Shown here piece by piece: positions 7,696 through 15,646 of a stretch of DNA of 43,829 bases. The position numbers were made by a program, and so were the translations under genes. Below the pieces are notes generated by a model, which searched no databases, was not told the DNA's origin, and saw nothing but the letters and a program-made list of their open reading frames with translations. The first letter of the stretch is position 1, and each line of letters begins with the position of its first letter. Origin of the DNA: Enterococcus sp. 5H (GTDB lineage Bacteria; Bacillota; Bacilli; Lactobacillales; Enterococcaceae); contig NZ_AMDP01000051.1 in assembly GCF_028128615.1 (NCBI RefSeq), forward strand, positions 1 to 43,829, in the 5' to 3' direction.

Positions 7696-8196
7696 ATGAA
7701 TTCAATTATCAGTTCATTAGCTACACCTTATCAATTTGAAGATTTTGTAAACGAAGGTGACGAAAGATGGAATAGCCGTGAAGGTGCAGAGATTACAACA
7801 GTTGTAATCCATCACATGGCAATGACAAATTACGATGGAGTCCCAGAAGTATGGAGAGATCGAGAGGCTTCTGCTCATTACGGTATAGGTCCTAAAGGTG
7901 AAATTAGATCATACGTTGGTGAAGAAAAAAGAGCATGGCACGCAGGTAAAGCAAATTCCTATTCTATAGGTATTGAAAACTGTAATATTTCTACAGCGCC
8001 AAATTGGGAAGTAAGTGATCAAACGGTAGATTCTTTAGTTAAATTAATTAAAGATATCAACAGTAGATACTGTAAAAAAATGAAAATTGTAGGTCATCAA
8101 TGCGCTGAGGGAAATTCGCCTTCATCCACTGAATGTCCAGGACCTTCTTTAATTCCAAGATTATCTGAGATTATAAGAAGAGTAAACGAAGATTGA
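7696..8196 (+). CDS. PGRP-type N-acetylmuramoyl-L-alanine amidase
   Basis: 166 residues, just one Amidase_2/PGRP domain, which cleaves the lactyl-peptide bond of peptidoglycan with a Zn ion. Visible features are the first Zn His in TTVVIHHMAM (about residues 35-44), a second His in RAWHAGKAN, the IGIENCN strand, and the Cys ligand in STECPGPS. ATG follows AAGGAGGG. There is no signal peptide and no wall-binding domain, so it is not an ordinary secreted autolysin. A prophage endolysin relic or a released lytic factor is likelier. It is preceded by a palindromic operator and followed by a terminator, so it forms its own transcription unit. Confidence 0.85.
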   Translation: MNSIISSLATPYQFEDFVNEGDERWNSREGAEITTVVIHHMAMTNYDGVPEVWRDREASAHYGIGPKGEIRSYVGEEKRAWHAGKANSYSIGIENCNISTAPNWEVSDQTVDSLVKLIKDINSRYCKKMKIVGHQCAEGNSPSSTECPGPSLIPRLSEIIRRVNED

Positions 8197-8206
8197 ATAA
8201 AGCTCT

Positions 8207-8235
8207 AGTCATCGCTTGTGCGGTGGCTTCTTATA
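8207..8235 (+). terminator. Terminator-like hairpin after the amidase
   Basis: AGTCATCGC (8207-8215) pairs with GCGGTGGCT (8220-8228) through nine pairs including G-T, with a TTGT loop. The following TCTTATATT is a modest U-tract. Confidence 0.5.
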
Positions 8236-8552
8236 TTACAACTAATGGTCATTCGTGGTGATTGTTGTAACATGAAGAAAAAGAATACCACGCCAAGTGA
8301 CGTTAAATAAAGAACTCTATCCAAAAAGAGAATAAATAAGTGAACGCATAATTGGATATGTGAAAGAAATAAATGATGCACTAGACCAAGTACCGGGACT
8401 TGAGAAAGTCATAATGTTTATGATTTGCAAATTTTCTAAGTTAAAATAGTAAGCCATTCAAACATATTGGTCGAGGATTACCTTAACTGCTGTTAAATAA
8501 ATTACCAAGATGGTTGAGGACTTTTATAGCAAAGGATTTGGTAGAATACATA
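8236..8552. other. Degenerate intergenic stretch
   Basis: No intact gene is seen. Short stop-interrupted frames occur on the plus strand (one reads EINDALDQVPGLEKV and ends at a stop near 8449), resembling decayed coding sequence of unknown origin. It ends at the DeoR-gene terminator. Confidence 0.4.
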
Positions 8553-8590
8553 CAAAAAGAGGCAAGAGCAGTTAAATGTTCTTCCTCTTC
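8553..8590 (-). terminator. Terminator of the DeoR-family gene
   Basis: On the minus strand AGAGGAAGAACA (8588-8577) pairs imperfectly with TGCTCTTGCCTCT (8570-8558), followed by TTTT. It lies just after the 8605 stop codon. Confidence 0.65.
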
Positions 8591-8604
8591 TTTATTTATT
8601 CAGA

Positions 8605-9354
8605 TCACCAATCTAACTCGCATTCATGAGCGTGACACATTTCAATGAACTTATTATCTGGTTTTTGGTCAAGAATGATGGTTTGAATCGATGCATAAGT
8701 AGAAAATGTATAAAAGTTTTTCTTATATAATTTAGACGCATCACTTAATAAAATTGCTATTTTTGCTTGTGAAATCATATTATTTTTTAAGTAACCTTGC
8801 TGAAAATCTTCCTCATAAACCCCAGTTAAATCAAAACTTTTACAAGAAAAAAACGCCAGATCAGCATTAAATTCCTGAATAAACGAAGAAGCTTTTTCTC
8901 CTAATAATGAAACAGAAAAAGGTTTTAGTGTACCGCCTGTAACGATGACATGATTTGAAGTATTCACAGACAAATCAAGTGCATTTTTAAGGCTATTTGT
9001 GATGATTGTAAGATTACTAAATTCATTAATATAAGGACACAAAGCATTGGTGGTAGTGCTTGAATCTAAAAAGATAGTTTTCCCATTTTCTAAGTAATTG
9101 GATGCAATTTTGGCAATATAATTTTTTTCTTCGTGATGATCTTTTTGTCTCAATTCATGAGCAGGTTCATTATTTTCAAAAAGGGATACTTGTCCATGAT
9201 GTTTATGAATTAAGCCAAGCTTTTCAAGATGAATAAGGTCTCTGCGAATGGTTGATAGACTAACAAACAGAGTCTGGCTTAACTCTTTTGGTTTGATGTA
9301 TTTCTTCTGTTTTATAACCGCTAAAATTTCTTCTTGTCGTTCATTTTCGAGCAT
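8605..9354 (-). CDS. DeoR-family transcriptional regulator of the fucose operon
   Basis: 249 residues from ATG at 9354, with GGAGGG seven bases upstream; a further in-frame ATG at 9369 lies inside that site region. The N-terminal DeoR helix-turn-helix (KPKELSQTLFVSLSTIRRDL) is followed by a DeoR-C sugar-phosphate sensor (TIFLDSSTTTNALCPY, VIVTGGTLKP, DLAFFSCKSFD). Family members usually repress sugar operons and respond to a phosphorylated intermediate. Divergence from the fucosidase/PTS/fucose operon suggests it senses a fucose-pathway intermediate such as fuculose-1-phosphate. This is inferred, not shown. Confidence 0.85.
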   Translation of the reverse strand: MLENERQEEILAVIKQKKYIKPKELSQTLFVSLSTIRRDLIHLEKLGLIHKHHGQVSLFENNEPAHELRQKDHHEEKNYIAKIASNYLENGKTIFLDSSTTTNALCPYINEFSNLTIITNSLKNALDLSVNTSNHVIVTGGTLKPFSVSLLGEKASSFIQEFNADLAFFSCKSFDLTGVYEEDFQQGYLKNNMISQAKIAILLSDASKLYKKNFYTFSTYASIQTIILDQKPDNKFIEMCHAHECELDW

Positions 9355-9473
9355 TAAAAATCCCTCCATGGTGAACTAATTTGAATGAAAAAGAACAATT
9401 TTGTTTGATTTAATGGATAAAGTTCAACTTTTATTAAAGTGTAGAAAATCGATTAAGACTATTGTAACATGTT

Positions 9474-9487
9474 TGTAAGCGATTTAC
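9474..9487. promoter_or_regulatory. cre-like site in the divergent promoter region
   Basis: TGTAAGCGATTTAC matches 12 of 14 positions of the CcpA cre consensus (TGWAANCGNTNWCA). It sits about 40 bases before the GntR gene start, where CcpA could repress the operon. The half-site spacing is one base longer than ideal, so it is tentative. The rest of 9355-9529 should also hold the GntR and DeoR operators, but none was clear. Confidence 0.4.
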
Positions 9488-9529
9488 TTATAAAAGTTAA
9501 CATGATGAATGGGGATAGGAGGTGTAATT

Positions 9530-10231
9530 GTGAACAAATATGAACATATTGTGAATGATATAAAAAAACAAATTCAAGAGAAGGTAGTTTTCCCAGGTGA
9601 TCGATTACCTACTGAAAATGAATTAATGGAAAAATATGGTGTTAGTAAAACGACTATCACTAAAGCTTGTTCTACATTAGAAAATTTGAATTTAGTCTAT
9701 AGAAAACAAGGATCAGGCACATTTGTAACAAAATCAATGGTGAATAAACAAGTTTATTTTACAGAAAATAATCGCTTTTCACTGTCGGATACACAAAGAA
9801 CTGAACTAGTTAATATTTGTGAAAGTGATGACCAAATTAATAACCAGCTTTTAGCAATCGATAGTATTGAAAAAGTCTATGTAGTAGAACGTGTCAAATA
9901 TGTAAATGGACAACCCTTTACATTGCAACGAAACTTTATTCCAGAAAGATTTTTTTCAAAATTTGATTTTATCACTGCAAAAAACGGATTGTCAGTTTCA
10001 AAAAATTTTTACGAACATTTTCAAATAAATACATTCACAACGGATTTTGAAGAAACAATCCAAATAGTCGATGACGTGCCAAAAGAAGACCTTAGTAAGA
10101 TCAATTTAAGTATTGGAACGCCTGTTATAAAATTTAATAAAAAAAGTTTTATTGACGGTAAAATCTATGAAATTATTGAGACGTTTTTAGACTATAAACA
10201 CTATCAGTTAACGCTGAAATCTTTTAAATAG
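9530..10231 (+). CDS. GntR/HutC-family regulator, first gene of the fucosyl-sugar operon
   Basis: 233 residues from GTG at 9530, seven bases after AGGAGG. The GntR winged helix (GDRLPTENELMEKYGVSKTT) is followed by a UTRA ligand-binding domain (ERVKYVNGQPFTLQRNFIPE; IETFLDYKHYQLTL). HutC/UTRA regulators bind sugars or sugar phosphates and mostly repress. In Lactobacillus casei the alf operon for fucosyl-GlcNAc use is likewise headed by a GntR regulator (AlfR) next to a fucosidase and a PTS, so this may be its functional counterpart. Being first in the operon suggests autoregulation. It would act beside the divergent DeoR protein. Confidence 0.85.
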   Translation: MNKYEHIVNDIKKQIQEKVVFPGDRLPTENELMEKYGVSKTTITKACSTLENLNLVYRKQGSGTFVTKSMVNKQVYFTENNRFSLSDTQRTELVNICESDDQINNQLLAIDSIEKVYVVERVKYVNGQPFTLQRNFIPERFFSKFDFITAKNGLSVSKNFYEHFQINTFTTDFEETIQIVDDVPKEDLSKINLSIGTPVIKFNKKSFIDGKIYEIIETFLDYKHYQLTLKSFK

Positions 10232-10242
10232 TTGGAGGAAAT

Positions 10243-11586
10243 ATGATGGTAAGAGAATTTGAATGGCCTGAAAATTATGGGAATCCTAAATGGTTTATTC
10301 AGGATCGGTTTGGCTTATTTATTCATTTTGGTTTGTATTCGGTAGCAGCTCGTCATGAATGGGGGATGACCTTAGAGGAACAGAGTGTATCAGAGTATCA
10401 AAAATATTTTGATGTATTTGATCCAGATTTATTAAATCCTGAAGAATGGGCAAAGAAAGCAAAAGAAATCGGATTTAAATACGTGGTAATTACAGCAAAG
10501 CATCATGATGGTTTTGCTTTGTGGGATACGGCCTATTCTGATTATAAAGTAACAAATACGCCATATAGTAAAGATCTTCTGGGTGAACTAGTTGCGGCTT
10601 TTAAAAAAGAAGGTATTCGTGTTGGTTTTTATTATTCATTACTCGACTGGCAGCGGTCAGATTTTTTAGTTGATGGCTATCATCCAGAGCGTAACAATCT
10701 TGAATATATCAATAGAAATCCAGGGAATATGGTCTCATATCAGCAGTTTATGAAGGATCAGATAACAGAATTATTGACAAATTATGGAAAAATCGATTAT
10801 TTGTGGTTTGACTTTTCATACCCAACTAGAGATTGGGGGAATTCTATAGGTAAAGGTAAAGATGACTGGGATTCAGAAGGGTTGGAGAAATTAATTTTAG
10901 AATTACAGCCTCACATTATTATTAATGATCGTTTAGATCTTCATAGAGGTGTGGGAACGCCGGAACAGTACCAGCGAACTGGCGGGATGGAAAAAAATGG
11001 TAAGGAATTAATCTGGGAAGCATGCCAAACGCTAAATGGCAGCTGGGGATATGACCGGAATAATTTAGATTGGAAAAGCCCTGAAATGATTACGCGATTG
11101 CTGATTGATAATGTATCAAAAAACGGTAATATGCTGTTAAATGTAGGCCCTAATGGTAGAGGAGAGTGGGATAAAACAAGTTTGACCATTTTAAGTGAAG
11201 TACAAGAATGGATGAAGTATCATTCAAAAGCAATTTATGGTTGTGGTAGTAGTAAATTTAAAGCTCCACTAGATTGTAGGTATACACAAAAAGGAAATCA
11301 CTTGTATTTGCACTTATTCTCATGGCCATATCGCACGGTTTTACTTGATGAGTTAGGTGGGAAAATCAAATTTGCGCGATTGCTTACTGATGGATCAGAA
11401 ATTCAATTTAAAGATGCGAGTACAATTACCGGTGTTCGACCGTCATATAAAGATTTGCGCAAAGAAATTACCGAAGTCAATATCAAAGAGTCCTTAGATC
11501 CAACATCTGTAGTATTAAATTTGCCAATTCAAAAGCCAAATTCAATTGTCCCTGTTATTGAACTAATTTTAAAGGAGGAAATGTAA
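10243..11586 (+). CDS. GH29 alpha-L-fucosidase, cytoplasmic
   Basis: 447 residues. GH29 retaining fucosidases remove alpha-L-fucose from glycans. Family motifs are FGLFIHFGLYSV near residue 23, TAKHHDGFALWDT at 84-96, and YLWFDFSYP, where Asp190 is the likely nucleophile. NVGPNGRGEWD follows around residue 300. No signal peptide or wall anchor is present, so the enzyme acts inside the cell on imported substrate. The start is ATG 10243 or 10246; GGAGG fits either. It lies between the GntR gene and the PTS genes, and its stop overlaps the next start (TAATG). Substrate linkage cannot be read from sequence; alpha-1,3-fucosyl-GlcNAc is a reasonable guess by analogy with L. casei AlfB. Confidence 0.93.
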   Translation: MMVREFEWPENYGNPKWFIQDRFGLFIHFGLYSVAARHEWGMTLEEQSVSEYQKYFDVFDPDLLNPEEWAKKAKEIGFKYVVITAKHHDGFALWDTAYSDYKVTNTPYSKDLLGELVAAFKKEGIRVGFYYSLLDWQRSDFLVDGYHPERNNLEYINRNPGNMVSYQQFMKDQITELLTNYGKIDYLWFDFSYPTRDWGNSIGKGKDDWDSEGLEKLILELQPHIIINDRLDLHRGVGTPEQYQRTGGMEKNGKELIWEACQTLNGSWGYDRNNLDWKSPEMITRLLIDNVSKNGNMLLNVGPNGRGEWDKTSLTILSEVQEWMKYHSKAIYGCGSSKFKAPLDCRYTQKGNHLYLHLFSWPYRTVLLDELGGKIKFARLLTDGSEIQFKDASTITGVRPSYKDLRKEITEVNIKESLDPTSVVLNLPIQKPNSIVPVIELILKEEM

Positions 11587-12485
11587 TGAACTATCTCATT
11601 GTTGCACATGGCAAGTATGCAGAAGCGAGTCTTGCCAGTTGCGAAATGATTACGGGAAAACATGATAATCTCTTTGCTGTTTCTTTTACCGATGAGTTGT
11701 CACGAGATGATTTAATTGAAAAAATAACTGCGATTTTGAACCGTTTTAGTGGACAGAAATTTGTGTTATTAACTGATATTTATGGTGGAACCCCTTACAA
11801 TGCAGCGAAGATACTGTATGACAATCAAGAGACGGTAGTCGGAATTTTAACTGGTATTTCACTACAGCTACTGATTCCAATTTCTTTAGGCGAACAGATT
11901 TCTGATTTGTTGATAGACCCACAGCAAATTGTCAGTTTTGAAATGAAAGGAGAAGAACAAAAACAACTAGAAGAAAAACAAAATTTTGAGAACGCAGTAA
12001 ATGTAGAAAAGAATGGAATTATTCAGATAAGAATTGACGAGCGACTGATTCATGGACAAGTTGCAACTTCTTGGATTGGAAATTTATCTGCCTCAAGAGT
12101 CATGATTATTGATGATACGATTGTTAAAAGTGAAATGGAAAAATCTGCTTTACGTGCTGCTTGTCCCAAGAACATTAAATTAAGTATTTTAACAACTGAA
12201 AATGCTGCGAAAAGAATTAATGAAGGTCACTATAGTAAGGAACGAGTGCTTGTAATCGTAAAAAATCCGTCTGTTGTTAAACAATTATTTGAATTAGCTG
12301 TCAAAATTCCTAGTGTGACACTTGGGAATATGTCTAAAAAAGAAAATCGTGAACTTTTGAAAAAGTCAGTTTATATATCTAAAGATGAACTGGGCGATTT
12401 ATCTTATCTTGAGCAACAAAACGTAAATGTCGATGTGCAGATGGTACCAAACGAGGAGAAAAGGAAAATTTCGGAATATCTTTAA
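11586..12485 (+). CDS. Mannose-family PTS fused IIA-IIB component
   Basis: 299 residues with two domains. Residues 1-~125 are the EIIA-Man fold, with phosphorylatable His8 (LIVAHGKYA) and TDIYGGTPYN. A charged linker (~120-143) is followed by EIIB, with the phosphorylation His156 in RIDERLIHGQV. It passes phosphate from HPr to the incoming sugar. The fusion is intact, as in E. coli ManX, whereas many Gram-positive mannose-family systems have separate IIA and IIB. It starts on the last base of the fucosidase stop codon, so translation is coupled. Context points to a fucosylated oligosaccharide as substrate. Confidence 0.92.
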   Translation: MNYLIVAHGKYAEASLASCEMITGKHDNLFAVSFTDELSRDDLIEKITAILNRFSGQKFVLLTDIYGGTPYNAAKILYDNQETVVGILTGISLQLLIPISLGEQISDLLIDPQQIVSFEMKGEEQKQLEEKQNFENAVNVEKNGIIQIRIDERLIHGQVATSWIGNLSASRVMIIDDTIVKSEMEKSALRAACPKNIKLSILTTENAAKRINEGHYSKERVLVIVKNPSVVKQLFELAVKIPSVTLGNMSKKENRELLKKSVYISKDELGDLSYLEQQNVNVDVQMVPNEEKRKISEYL

Positions 12486-12536
12486 TTATGTTTTAGCAGT
12501 TTGGTTTCTGTACTTTTAAACTGAGGAGGAACAAGG

Positions 12537-13349
12537 ATGAATATCGAAATATGGCAAATAATTTTATTAACTCTTTTAGCTTTTATTGGCGTAGTTGAAA
12601 TGCTAGGCACTAATATTTTGGCAGGACAAGCAGTTATCATTGGTATGATTGCCGGGATCATTATGGGAGATATTAAAACAGGTTTAGCTGTTGGTGCAAC
12701 ATTACAATTAATGGGATTAGGAATCCAAGCATATGGAGGAGCATCTGTTCCTGACTATATGACGGCTTCGATAATTGGAACAACATTTGCTGTTTTATCA
12801 AATAAAGGAGTTGAATTTGGTTTAAGTTTGGCAATTCCAGTGGGTTTACTAATGGTACAATTAGACATTTTAGCAAGATTTTGTAATGTTTTTTTCCAAA
12901 AACGAATTGATAAAGCTATCGATAAAACAGATGTTAAACAAGTTCGATTAAATAATCGTTTAGGTGTTTTATCATGGGGGTTATCAAGATCTTTACCAGT
13001 TTTTGTGATGTTAGTTTTTGGTGAAGGTTTAGTTAACTTAATGCTTAATTATATTCCAGCTTGGTTAACAAATGGACTTGCAACCGCAGGAGGACTTTTA
13101 CCAGCAGTCGGTATTGCAATTTTACTGCGATATCTTCCAGTTAGAAATTATATTACTTATTTGATTGTTGGATTTGTGGCAGTTGCTTATTTAAGTATTC
13201 CGATGTTTGGGGTAGCTTTAGTTGGCTTGGCTTTAGCATTGAAAGCGTTTAAAGACACGATTAAGGAACAAAATCAAAGAGAACAGCAGACAGTTGTCTA
13301 TTCAGCAAACATAAGTGGAGGGCTTCATGATGGAGAATACGAAGATTAA
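12537..13349 (+). CDS. Mannose/sorbose-family PTS IIC permease
   Basis: 270 residues and strongly hydrophobic with repeated membrane segments. The EIIC-Man signature region is seen early (LAGQAVIIGMIAGIIMGD, GATLQLMGLGIQAYGGASVPD). It forms the sugar channel with IID. ATG follows GAGGAGG. It overlaps the IID start by about 20 bases. A 51-base gap separates it from the IIA-IIB gene. Family assignment is strong; the fucosyl-sugar substrate is inferred from the flanking fucosidase and fucose enzymes. Confidence 0.92.
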   Translation: MNIEIWQIILLTLLAFIGVVEMLGTNILAGQAVIIGMIAGIIMGDIKTGLAVGATLQLMGLGIQAYGGASVPDYMTASIIGTTFAVLSNKGVEFGLSLAIPVGLLMVQLDILARFCNVFFQKRIDKAIDKTDVKQVRLNNRLGVLSWGLSRSLPVFVMLVFGEGLVNLMLNYIPAWLTNGLATAGGLLPAVGIAILLRYLPVRNYITYLIVGFVAVAYLSIPMFGVALVGLALALKAFKDTIKEQNQREQQTVVYSANISGGLHDGEYED

Positions 13350-14127
13350 TAAACAAGATTTAAAAAAAGTCAGTATTAATTGGTTATATGGAAGTCAAAT
13401 GGCTTGGAACTATGAAAAAATGATGGCGCCGGGATATTTGTACGCGATGTTGCCAGCACTGCAAAAAATGTACCCTGATAAAGACGAGTTACAAAAAATG
13501 ATGCGAGTTCATAATCAATTTTTCAACACGACACCCCATATGGGTGGCTTTATACTGGGGATTGATATTGCTGCAGAAGAAATTGAAGGAATTGAATCAA
13601 AAGAAGCTGTTTCAAGTATTAAAACTGGGCTAATGGGTTCTTTTGCTGGAGTAGGTGATACGATTTTTGGTGTATTATTTCCGACGGTTTTTGGATCTGT
13701 TGCATCATACATGGCATTAAATGGTAATGCAATTGGTGTTTTGATCTGGATTTTAGTCAATATCGGCATTTTGATTTTCCGCTACAATACAGTATTTATC
13801 GGTTATAAGCAGGGAGCAAAACTAGTTGGAGCCATGTCTGGTCGTTTGTCAGCTTTGACTGATGCTGCAACATTGTTGGGGATTACAGTTATTGGTGCAT
13901 TGATTCCTTCAGTTGTAAAAGCACCGATTGTTTGGGAATTTAAATCAGGTGAAGTAACGTTGAAATTACAGGAGACATTGGATCAAATCATGCCGATGCT
14001 AGTTCCAGTTTTAGTTGTTGGGCTTGTTTATTATTTGCTGGGCACAAAATTCTTTAATTCGACTAGAGCGATCTTATTTATTGTTGTATTAGCGATAGTA
14101 TTACGAGCGCTGAATATTTTAGGATAG
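13330..14127 (+). CDS. Mannose-family PTS IID component
   Basis: 265 residues from ATG 13330, seven bases after GGAGGG (13317-13322); ATG 13327 is also possible. The EIID-Man pattern is clear: NWLYGSQMAWNYEKM near the N-terminus, NTTPHMGGFILG, and LMGSFAGVGDTIFG. C-terminal membrane segments end in a final helix (LFIVVLAIVLRALNIL). It partners with IIC in the membrane. The coding start lies inside the end of IIC, and the kinase gene follows after four bases, so the three are one translationally compact unit. Confidence 0.92.
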   Translation: MENTKINKQDLKKVSINWLYGSQMAWNYEKMMAPGYLYAMLPALQKMYPDKDELQKMMRVHNQFFNTTPHMGGFILGIDIAAEEIEGIESKEAVSSIKTGLMGSFAGVGDTIFGVLFPTVFGSVASYMALNGNAIGVLIWILVNIGILIFRYNTVFIGYKQGAKLVGAMSGRLSALTDAATLLGITVIGALIPSVVKAPIVWEFKSGEVTLKLQETLDQIMPMLVPVLVVGLVYYLLGTKFFNSTRAILFIVVLAIVLRALNILG

Positions 14128-14131
14128 ACAG

Positions 14132-15646
14132 ATGGAGATGAATGTTGTAGCAATCGATTTAGGTGGTTCATCTGGTCGTGTTGTCCTCGGAAAATTTACG
14201 GATGACCATTTCACACTAAAAGAAGTTCATCGCTTTAAAGAATATACTATCCAAAAAAACGGGTATTTGTATTGGGATATTCATAAAATTTTTCAAGAAA
14301 TAGCGCAGGGTCTAAAAATTGCCAAGACAATTGCACCAGATTTTCAAAGTATCGGCATCGATACGTGGGGAGTAGATTTCGGGTTAGTAGCAAAAGACGG
14401 ATCTATTAAACTTCCGTTTAGCTACCGTGATAGATACACCGTTAAGACATATAGCAAGATACAAAAGCAGCTAGGGAAAAGATACTTATTTGAAAAGACG
14501 GGTTTACAGACTTTACCGATTAATTCATTATTCCAATTAGCAGCACAAAATGATCTCCAATTATTAGATCAGACGCAATTCTTTTTAATGATTCCTGACT
14601 TACTGAATTATATGTTAACTGGAATTGCTAAAACAGAACTAAGTATTGCTTCAACGACTCAATTATTAGATCCAGATAGCAATCAATGGAATCGGACACT
14701 GATTCAACAAATTGGTTTGCCACAAAATATTTTTCCTGAAATTGTTACTTCAGGTAACTTTCTTGGAAAAGTAAAAGCAAATGCCGTGTCTAAGTTGCCG
14801 CTTGAAAATATAAACGTGATAAACGTCGCTGCACACGATACCGCTAGTGCAGTCTACAGCATTCCTGAATTAAAAGATCATTTGTTTATTTCTTCAGGAA
14901 CATGGTCTTTACTAGGGATGGAAATAGATCAACCATTGATTACAAAAGAAATATTACTTGCTGATTTTTCCAATGAAAAAAGTGCTTCTGGCAAAACACT
15001 CCTTTTGAAAAATTTAACTGGATTATGGCTGATTGAAGAAGCAATAAAAGACTTTCGAAAAAGTGGAGAACTATTTGACTACGAAAAAATTGCAGACTTA
15101 ATAACTAAATCCAGTGATACTCAACAACATTTTTGCTATTTTGACACTGATGACCGGCTATTAGCATTACCGGGAGATATTATTAAGAAGATTCAGCATA
15201 TTGCAGAAGAAACGCAACAAAATAAACCAGAAACACCACGAGAGATTTTTGAAAGTATTTATAGAAGTTTAGCCTGTAAATACAGATACACCATAGAAAA
15301 ATTAGCAAAATATCCAGAATTAAAAATAAAAGAAAAACAATTAGTAATTATTGGTGGCGGCTCAAAATCCGAAATTTTATGCCAATATACCGCAAATGTT
15401 TTGAATAAAGAAGTGAAGTCAGGTTTAGCAGAAGCAACAGCAATTGGTAATTGTATGATGCAATTTGAAGTGAACGGTGCAGCTTCAAGAGGAAAATTAG
15501 AGCAAATTATCGGCCAAACAACTAAGTTTAACATTTATAAACCGACAGAAGTTGAAAAATGGGAAGCAGATTATCTTGTTTATACAAAAGTGATGGAGGG
15601 ATTAGCAAATGAATTATCCGAAAATCGGAATTCGTCCAACAATTGA
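14132..15646 (+). CDS. fucK: FGGY sugar kinase, probable L-fuculokinase
   Basis: 504 residues. The ASKHA phosphate-binding start (NVVAIDLGGSSGRVVLGKF) closely resembles the rhamnulokinase (RhaB) branch of FGGY kinases. DTWGVDFGLV and the C-terminal VIIGGGSKSEILCQYTAN and GLAEATAIGN segments complete the fold. The reaction would be ATP-dependent phosphorylation of L-fuculose at O1. RhaB-like kinases serve as fuculokinase in several Firmicutes, and the isomerase and aldolase here are clearly fucose enzymes, so fuculose is the likely substrate. The stop overlaps the fucI start by 38 bases. Confidence 0.85.
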   Translation: MEMNVVAIDLGGSSGRVVLGKFTDDHFTLKEVHRFKEYTIQKNGYLYWDIHKIFQEIAQGLKIAKTIAPDFQSIGIDTWGVDFGLVAKDGSIKLPFSYRDRYTVKTYSKIQKQLGKRYLFEKTGLQTLPINSLFQLAAQNDLQLLDQTQFFLMIPDLLNYMLTGIAKTELSIASTTQLLDPDSNQWNRTLIQQIGLPQNIFPEIVTSGNFLGKVKANAVSKLPLENINVINVAAHDTASAVYSIPELKDHLFISSGTWSLLGMEIDQPLITKEILLADFSNEKSASGKTLLLKNLTGLWLIEEAIKDFRKSGELFDYEKIADLITKSSDTQQHFCYFDTDDRLLALPGDIIKKIQHIAEETQQNKPETPREIFESIYRSLACKYRYTIEKLAKYPELKIKEKQLVIIGGGSKSEILCQYTANVLNKEVKSGLAEATAIGNCMMQFEVNGAASRGKLEQIIGQTTKFNIYKPTEVEKWEADYLVYTKVMEGLANELSENRNSSNN

